DNA of 64,000 nt from positions 434,001 through 498,000 of the forward strand of contig NC_134025.1 of the NCBI RefSeq assembly GCF_964204645.1. Direction: 5' to 3'. The translations under genes and the position numbers were made by a program. The notes under the pieces were generated by a model. The model was not told the DNA's origin, searched no databases, and was given only the letters and a program-made list of their open reading frames with translations. Position 1 is the first letter of the stretch; the number at the start of each line of letters is the position of its first letter. The stretch comes from Tubulanus polymorphus. Taxonomy: Eukaryota > Nemertea > Palaeonemertea > Tubulaniformes > Tubulanidae. Positions 57,057 to 64,000 of the stretch are shown here, piece after piece.

Positions 57057-58874
57057 TCAAAATGATGGATTAAACTCGTAATTAAAAAGTATAAAATCAT
57101 CTTTATATTTTTTATGTATTTTATTTAGAAGTGTTTGCGGAATATCTTTGTAATAACTCTTCATTTTCTCAGATGAATAAGTGCGTGGATATACAGTTGT
57201 ATTCTTTAGTTTCGGATCTAATTTAAAATGATCTTGAACGAGTTCGAAATCATTTTCGATTGTACCTCCGTATTTACCTATGAAGTCATAGTTGATTTCA
57301 CAAGGATGACACATATTGTTGTATATATTCCAGTGATTATTATTTTTTGGAATACTATATTCTACAAACTCTTTAAACGAAGGTTTATATTCCTTTTGAT
57401 AATCTCGTTTGAAATATTTCGCTATTCCTTTTCGTAACCAAGGATTTTTCACTTTATCCAAATAAGCCGATAACAATCTCTCGAGAGGATGACGCACGAA
57501 TAGAAATTTGAAATAAGTCGATGTTATTTCCTTTTGTTCTTCTTTCGAAAAACTGCCGAGTGATTTGAAATATCGAGCAGCAATTGTATGGACATTTGGG
57601 GCATCGTGTCCTTTCACAATCGATAAACTATTCACTTTAAGTCTTCCGTTTGTAAACAGCATTATATTTTTCCAAACCGTTGTTCCAACTTTAGCGATCT
57701 TACAATATATTATTTTGTTTCTTTTGTCCACTACAAGATTTCTATAATTACCTGTAAATATAATTGATTTGTAATTCATTGAGTTCAGAGTTTTTGATAT
57801 TCTATCAAATTCTTGTGGAAGAATGAAATATCTTCATTTAAACTGTGGCACATTGTTTTCTGTAGCGTTAGGAGTACAACATAAGAATTTCCTCGAGTTC
57901 AGAATTATGATTATTGTTACTATCAGGGAAATAGAAGGTTTTCTACTTTTGTCAAATAGATGTTAGTTAAATTTGCCTAATAGGTTTACCGAGCCTGTTG
58001 ATCGGTTGATTAAATACCTGTTGGTTTTGTTGTAAGATTTTTGCACTGCTGTTTCAAGAAATCGAGTCTTTGTTTGTAAATCTTGTCCAAGGAATCTGCA
58101 GTGTTTTTGCTGTTAGAACTTTCTAAAGACGAAATCTGATGAAATTTTATCTGAAATCATCAATTTAGTTGTATTTTATTTTATGAATGAAATGTACATT
58201 TTTAAAAGCTACAGGAGCCAGTTCTACATTTTCGAGTTAATTTGATTCTCTATGGGGATTTACAGTAAACTCACCTGTGGTTGAAATTGGGACGATCATT
58301 ATTACTTACACTTAGCAGATTGAATAAGAAATACCATAAAACTCATTTGAGTTCTATGGAAATACATATTGTGACTCGTGAAGGCCTATTTAAACTTACT
58401 CTCACAACTGTGGAACTGGATCCTGAATTAATTACATTTTTAAACTCATATGAAATATTTTGGCAGTATCCCGGTGTCCTGGGGGTACAAGATTTTTTGT
58501 TGGGATACTATCAAATTATCCCAACAAGAAATTTCTGATTTCTCCATTAGAAGATGTTTGATCAAATTATTTCCTGCGTTTTCTTTGAAAATACTGAAAT
58601 CAGAGGCTGAAACTGGGACATCACGAAAAACGATGCTGCTCAATGCTGACACAATTTTGTCGAGCCTTGTTATGAAGTGCATGCTAGGTTTACTTTCAGT
58701 ACATACCTTACTAATAATAGTTTTCACATGTCCCGGTGATATATTTACATAGATACAAATCATAAGAAATAATCCTATAGAAATCCCTGCTGACAAATAA
58801 CAACATTTTTGACGAGGAATCATGTTTAGTGTATAGTGTATAGAGTCGAGAGACAGTTCTGTCGTCACTGTCAA
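57057..58874 (-). CDS. HNK-1/CHST-type Golgi carbohydrate sulfotransferase
   Basis: The catalytic exon at 57057-57751 (231 codons including stop) has the two PAPS-binding motifs of the Sulfotransfer_2 family: CKIAKVGTTVWKNIM (5'-phosphosulfate loop) and FLFVRHPLERLLSAYLDK (3'-phosphate). An upstream exon at 58018-58150 (IKFHQISSLE...DKIYKQRLDFLKQQCKNL) matches the stem/Cys region of CHST8-14 enzymes and joins in phase. The first exon probably begins at 58874 or 58823 and gives a type II signal anchor (CCYLSAGISIGLFLMICIYV). The splice from that exon to 58150 is unresolved. No strong donor keeps phase; candidates are a GTATTT donor near 58593 joined to an internal acceptor at about 58136. The enzyme transfers sulfate from PAPS to a glycan in the Golgi; the acceptor cannot be told. 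Confidence 0.8.
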
Positions 58875-59444
58875 ACTGTCTCTGTTAACTCAAATTCACA
58901 ACTGTTGTTACTTACTTCCACTTCATTAGCACAATCCAGAACGCAATCTGTAAAACTTCTATTTGAGCTATGATATAAAATTCCGCAAGTTTGAAATGTT
59001 TCGTTGAGCTAGTAGTTTATTCGACGTATTTCATTACTCCGGTTTTTGCGGTGTTACTGTGTTTCAGGCTGCCGGGTTCAGGGCACTTTTATTTGCAACT
59101 TTCTTTTTAAAAATCCCCTTCGAATGATTTTCAGTAATCGTTACTACCGGTACATGTGAATTATTACGTTCAGTATTGAGTTCCCTCGTCCACGTCGTTA
59201 TCCTAAGGGAAATCCTTACTGGAGAATGATATTCATTTTATCCCATCAGCAAACTTTTGATTTATCAAAAATCTTATAAAACTATCATCAAATATGTAAG
59301 AAGTGTCTTCAGGTAGTATTCATAAATAGTAGTTTGTAAATGATAATTTAACGTCTGGTCCTGTTTTTGTGCTCTGTGCAAATGTTATTTTCTGCGGATT
59401 ATTGTATTTGTAATATATTTATATATTTGCAGTGTGCAGTAGAG
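58875..59444. promoter_or_regulatory. Divergent promoter region sulfotransferase/GRIN1
   Basis: 570 bp between the sulfotransferase and GRIN1 starts. It is AT-rich without a clear CpG-like patch. Nothing more specific is recognised. Confidence 0.35.
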
Positions 59445-62400
59445 ATGGCTGCAGTACGTGTTGTGATGGTGATTATACCGATACTAATTAATACCGGATT
59501 AGTAATTAGTCAACAGCCTACGTTTATAACAATAGCGGGTGTTCTTAGTTCACGTGAACATCAGCAGATATTCCACGCAGCTGTAGAATTATTAAACAAC
59601 GAACGTCAAACTCTGAAAAATGAAATTCACTTTAATTCTACGTTTGAAATAATGAGTGAAAATCCGATTGTGTCAGCGATAGCTATTTGTGAACGCGTTC
59701 TACCGAAACATATTTACGCAGTTATAGCCAGTCATCCTCCGGGTGAATTTACTCAACCACCGGTATCTATATCTTATACTTGCGGTTTTTATCATATTCC
59801 TGTAATTGGAATAACAGCCAGAGACAGCGTCCTGTCTGACAAGGTACAGGTTTTGCTTCTCCGTTTAAACTATTTTTTAAAATCCATACAAATAATGCTA
59901 TGTCTGTAAGAAACTAGATTTCATTTTGTAAATAAAAATTTCTCAAATCTCTAAGAAATAATAAGTTGAGAATAGCTTGGTGCAATTTCTCAAATTTATA
60001 AGAAATAAATCTAGTGCAGATTCTTGTCGCGGAGAATTAGAAGATGAAATTAAAATTTGTACGAATATAAAAGATTAAAAACGAAATCTATTTATCGACA
60101 ATTAACTATATTCTACTGAAAATCAAAGAGATTTGTTTGAAAATGATTTTGTTTGTATTTAAGAATTTACATGGCTCATATTTACGCACAGTTCCGCCAT
60201 ATTCTCATCAAGCTAAAGTTTGGTTGGACATAGTACGACATTTCAAATGGAAGAAGGTTATTTTGATTCACGGTCAGGATCAGGAGGGACGAGCGATGGT
60301 AGCTTCATTTCAGAATAATATTCAACTCAGAGAACCGATTGTAAGTTCAATCTTTATCACCCTCCGAGAATCTGCCTCTAAAATTGATTTTTGGTAAAAC
60401 CAGTTCCTTATGTTTACACTATAGACGATTCTTTAATTTGCCGAGATATGCGACACTTGACTTGACAAAGGCAGATCAGTGAAGTCGTTGCAAAAATCTG
60501 AAACGGTTCTAATACGGTACTGTAAGAAAAGGCGCACTTTAGTCCAATATTCAAGAGGAGTCTTTGACTTTTCTTTTCAAAAGGGCACCTGTTGCCGGAA
60601 TCAACTTTTTTATCAATTGACCCTAAACATGTGGTAAGACCCTCAGATCCCTGAATCTTAGATCCCTGAATCTAAGACCCCTGACTGAATTTCATTTCAA
60701 TTAGTTGGAATGAATCAATCATTGAAAATGAACTTCTGTTAATAATGAGTTCAACTGTTGAACTGGAAGAGGGAATTGAAATTGTCCACAGATGTGGACA
60801 ATTCACAGATGTGAATTAATGTGGCATGAATTACATTTATGATTGGAACGAAGAACTGATGATGCTTTACAAATATGTGTCATATTGATTAGTAACTAGT
60901 TCAATGTATATGATGAACTGAATGATATCAACAGGTGTTTACAACAACCAGAACGCGGTTCATGAAACACGTTTAAAATGAGTGAGGTTCCATTTTGAAG
61001 CAATTGCTGCAAGTTTAAAGATCGATCCTCATCGTCTTTTGTTAGCCCTGTTCTGGTTGTTGGCCCGTTATGTATTCTTAGCACCATCATTGACCTGTTA
61101 ACCCTTTCCGTGCTGACTAATTAATACCCTATAATGCTGGAGAAAATTTGAAAATTCTAAAAAATTCCACCCTAGTGTGTTGAATAACGGGAATACCACT
61201 ATAGTGCGTCTACACCGCAGTGCGGTGTATCGTTAGTTACTAGTATTTCACTATGTTTGAAACTTTCTGCCATTTTTCAATAGAGATAATTACTAATTAC
61301 ACCAATACACTGCAGTGCGGTGTACTAGCAAAATCCATCACTGATTTATACACCGCACTGCGGTGTAGACGCACTGAAAGGGTTAAATTTATAAACTTTC
61401 TTAATGAACTGAAAATGTTCTCTGCTCAAGTCGGATGTTTTGATTTGAGAGTGCAGATATCTGACTGTAAAAGATGTGAGTTTTATTGAAATTTTGTGTA
61501 CACAACTTAATGGAAATAAAATCAAAATGCTTAAAATTCTGAGACGGATGGCGCAGAAGACTCCGCTCGAGTCAGATCTAACCGCTATTCAAACTATCTA
61601 AACTCGTGTCTCATTAATTATTAGTATAAATGATCGCTACGTAAATAGATAAAATGTATTGATATATATTTGCAGAGCAGTAAAACTATAGACTACGTTC
61701 CCGGTGCAGTCAGTTATACAGATATTCTAAAGAAAATCGCTTTAGACAGTACTATTATATACCTTCTCAGTGCTTCGTAAGTTTCTGCACCTGTTTATAT
61801 CATGTTGGAGATTTTATTACTCACAATGTTGAATTATTACAGTTAACCCTCTGGTTGTGGATTTTAGAAATACGCTTGCTTCAAACCAATAAACCAGTGA
61901 ATTCAGGGGCAGTTGGATCAACGATGGCTCATTATCTCATTAATTATTATAATTTACGAATCAAATTATAATTCAATATACTGGGTCCAGTTCCACAGTT
62001 CTGAGTTAAGATTTGACTCTGAGTTAACTCATCGAAAATGAACTAACTTTAACTCAGAGCTAACTCTTAACTCACAACTGTGGAACTGGCTCCTGATGTT
62101 TTGAAAAAAATTATTCCAGTCAATTGATGGGTAGTCATCACATAAATTGGGATAGGAAAATTTTTTTGTCATGCAGAGCAGGTGATAATTAGAGGCAATC
62201 AGTGGCAAGCGCGCGCGGTGTATTGTATTTTTTCTAAATGTTTTAATAGAAATGTCTTATTTAAAGAAAACAAGATGCAGAAACGATTTTCAAAGATACG
62301 TCTCGGTTGAATATGACTCAGGAAGGTTCAGTTTGGATTCTAACGGAACAAGCTATGAATGCGTCTAATATCCCTATCGGTTAGTTTCTGTCAGTGTACG

Positions 62401-64000
62401 GATAAGTCGTCACATAAGTCGTCATTTGGATAAGACGTCCCATTAGTGAAGTTGTATCTATTTTTAAGTTCCAATTTGTATTTCTAAATCAATTTACTAA
62501 GTGTAAGTCATCAGTTAAACGATCATTCTAACCAAAATGACTTCAGTGATTCTGATAGTAATTATTCGAAGTAAAGAAAGAAATTCTTTTCAGTTTTCAA
62601 TTATGATGAATTGATGTATGGAATGAAAGATGAATGTTATATTTGATATTTGATGATTTTAAAGGTGCGTTAGGATTGAAGTTACAACACGGTAAAAATG
62701 AAGAATATCACATCAAAGATAGCGTTAAAATCATCGGTAAAGCTTTTAATAAAGTTCTACAGAATAAGAATTTGACAGCGCCCCCTATTAGCTGCAATGA
62801 GAGCGTCACAGATTGGAAGAACAGCGGAGATATGTTATTGAAGTAAGTTTGTGATAACCACGATCACATGTGGACAATTTGACTGACCCTGAATCAGTTC
62901 CAAATAAAAATGAGACATATATCATTCACTAGTTACTAAAGTGCTATCGTAATGATATTGTGGCAAGTCAGGTGATTCTTTAGATACCACAAGCAACAGT
63001 TTGACCTGTTTTTAAATTTGGTACGGGCCAGGTTCGACGTTTGTCATCCCGCCAAATTTGGCCCCTGTCAAATAGGCACGAACCCATTTGAAATTGTAAA
63101 TGAATTAAAGTGGATGATGCATTTTTAGGCAGTTGCTGATGGAGAATGTTGAAGGTTTAACTGGCGAGGTGTCATTTACTGATTCCGGTGACAGACGCAA
63201 TCCAAAATATGACATCATTAATATTCATGAGAATGATCACGTGATAGTTGGACATTACGGTCAAAATCAGGTAATACCAGCAGCAGTACCAGGGGTCAGT
63301 TATAGAATTCAAATCTTCAGTTCTATTGTTAAACACCAGTCCAAGTTCAATCTAAACAACTTTAAGACCAGTCTGAGCTCATTTTAGTTTGATAGACAAT
63401 CTAACAACTTAACCCTTTCCGTGCTGACTAAGTAATACCCTATACTGCTGGAGAAAATGTGAAAATTTGGGAAAATTCCACCCTAGTGTGTTGAATAACA
63501 GGAATAGCACTACAATGCGTCTACACCACCGCAGTGCAGTGTATCATCAGGTTCTAATATTTCACTATGTTTGACGGGTGCTGTCATCTTTGTATAGAGA
63601 TAAAAACTAAAAACTAATTAAATCAATACACCACAGTGCGGTGTACTAGCAAAATCCATCACCCATTCATACACTGCACTGCGGTGTAGACACACTGAAA
63701 GGGTTAAGATCAGTTCAAACTCATTTTGGTTCTATAACCAATCTAACAACTTAAGACCAGTCTAAGCTCATTTGGTTCTATAATCAATCTAACAACTTAA
63801 GACCAGTCTAAGCTCATTTGGTTCTATAATCAATCTAACAACTTAAGACCAGTCTAAGCTCATTTGGTTCTATAACTAATCTAACAACTTAAGATCTGTG
63901 TGATTGTGTTTTCTAGGATGGTTGGTCTCAAGCACTCATTCTGAATGAGTCTATGATGATTTGGCCCGGAGGTCGGGTTTCTACTCCTGAAGGATACAAA
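59445..64000 (+). CDS. GRIN1: NMDA-type glutamate receptor subunit GluN1, amino-terminal domain (runs off window)
   Basis: Seven exons are visible: 59445-59843, 60164-60340, 61676-61776, 62267-62379, 62665-62842, 63129-63270 and 63917-64000 (cut by the window edge). They join in phase to 398 residues. A signal peptide (MAAVRVVMVIIPILINTGLV) precedes the LIVBP-like amino-terminal domain. GluN1 markers are ITIAGVLSSREHQQIF, SYTCGFYHIPVIGIT, LRTVPPYSHQAKVW, NMTQEGSVWILTEQA, GLKLQHGKNEEYHIKDSV, DWKNSGDMLLKQLL and the end MMIWPGGRVSTPEGYK, which leads into the S1 ligand-binding segment beyond the edge. GluN1 is the obligatory glycine-binding subunit of NMDA receptors. The stretch REPI/SSKTIDYVPG is shorter than in vertebrates. 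Introns contain two piggyBac-type MITEs and other repeats. Confidence 0.95.
61098..61386. mobile_element. piggyBac-type MITE with TTAA target duplication (GRIN1 intron 2)
   Basis: Flanked by TTAA on both sides. Ends are 'CCCTTTCCGTGC' and the inverse 'GCACTGAAAGGG' (imperfect). TTAA duplication with CCCT termini is the hallmark of piggyBac elements. Internally the palindrome 'ACACCGCAGTGCGGTGTA' occurs. A second copy is at 63409-63707. Confidence 0.85.
61414..61585. repeat. Single copies related to the 60-bp ATG14 satellite
   Basis: 'GCTCAAGTCGGATGTTTTGA' with 'TTTGAGAGTGCAGATATCTG' at 61418-61465, and 'AGACTCCGCTCGAGTCAGAT' inverted-type sequence at 61558-61580. Together they form a short element with inverted ends whose sequence equals most of the 60-bp monomer at 37979-39316. 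Confidence 0.6.
61983..62103. mobile_element. Palindromic MITE, GGATCCAGTTCCACAGTTG family, second full copy
   Basis: Left arm 'GGGTCCAGTTCCACAGTTCT' and right arm ending 'CACAACTGTGGAACTGGCTCC'. The arms extend through 'GAGTTAAGATTTGACTC'. Located in GRIN1 intron 3. It has the same arms as the copy at 56482 but a longer spacer. Confidence 0.8.
63340..63895. repeat. 46-bp tandem repeat in GRIN1 intron 6, split by the piggyBac MITE
   Basis: Four copies of a 46-bp unit ('AATCTAACAACTTAAGACCA', then 'GTCTAAGCTCATTTGGTTCT') lie at 63710-63895. A further copy lies left of the MITE at about 63350-63412. The MITE interrupts one unit exactly at its TTAA. Confidence 0.88.
63409..63707. mobile_element. 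piggyBac-type MITE, second copy (GRIN1 intron 6)
   Basis: TTAA at both edges, 'CCCTTTCCGTGCTGACTAAG' at the left end and 'GACACACTGAAAGGG' at the right. It is clearly the same family as 61098-61386, with shared internal 'GGAGAAAATGTGAAAATTTG'-type and 'GTGCGGTGTACTAGC' blocks. The insertion lies within a tandem array. Confidence 0.88.

Overview
This is a stretch of metazoan nuclear genome. It is AT-rich, its genes are split by GT-AG introns, and its proteins belong to animal families: an NMDA receptor subunit, a radial spoke protein, ACF1, ATG14, FMRFamide-type GPCRs and a carbohydrate sulfotransferase. The intron and protein style fits a non-vertebrate bilaterian, perhaps a marine lophotrochozoan. 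That placement is inference and no species is claimed.

Layout. Positions 1-10500 hold no convincing gene. They form a satellite domain: a 69-bp repeat, then alternating blocks of two unrelated long satellites (A about 153 bp, B about 159 bp), then duplicated segments and a 70-bp repeat. Two pogo-like miniature elements follow at 10.75-11.2 kb. Next come an unrecognised single-pass membrane protein (12.2-13.4 kb, +) and two tandemly duplicated intronless class A GPCRs (13.65-17.0 kb, -).

From 17.8 kb to the end the window is gene-dense: MRPS18A (+), RSPH9 (-), KXD1 (+) and NUDT22 (+) only 14 bp apart, BAZ1A/ACF1 (-, 24 exons reconstructed), ATG14 (-), ITPK1 (+, 10 exons), a profilin-family gene (-), a CHST-type sulfotransferase (-) and the amino-terminal domain of GRIN1/GluN1 (+, running off the window). 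RSPH9/KXD1, ATG14/ITPK1 and CHST/GRIN1 are head-to-head pairs. Exon joins for the main genes were checked for phase. They give proteins close to the known human lengths, for example 276 aa for RSPH9 and about 1524 aa for BAZ1A.

The genes are mostly housekeeping or neuronal and do not form one pathway. KXD1 (BORC, lysosome positioning) and ATG14 (autophagy PI3-kinase) both act in the endolysosomal system, but this is probably coincidence. The striking property of the region is its repeat load. Almost every large intron carries a minisatellite, often with a period divisible by three (18, 21, 48, 60 or 153 bp), which creates long false reading frames. Many small inverted-repeat elements are present, including two piggyBac-type MITEs flanked by TTAA. 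One of these sits inside a tandem array, so its empty site can be read directly. A 30-bp minisatellite has also entered a coding region, giving NUDT22 a decapeptide-repeat N-terminus.

I found no novel multi-gene system. The best leads are the KXD1-NUDT22 dicistronic arrangement, the translated NUDT22 repeat, the A/B satellite mosaic and the apparent origin of the ATG14 intron satellite from a dispersed element.
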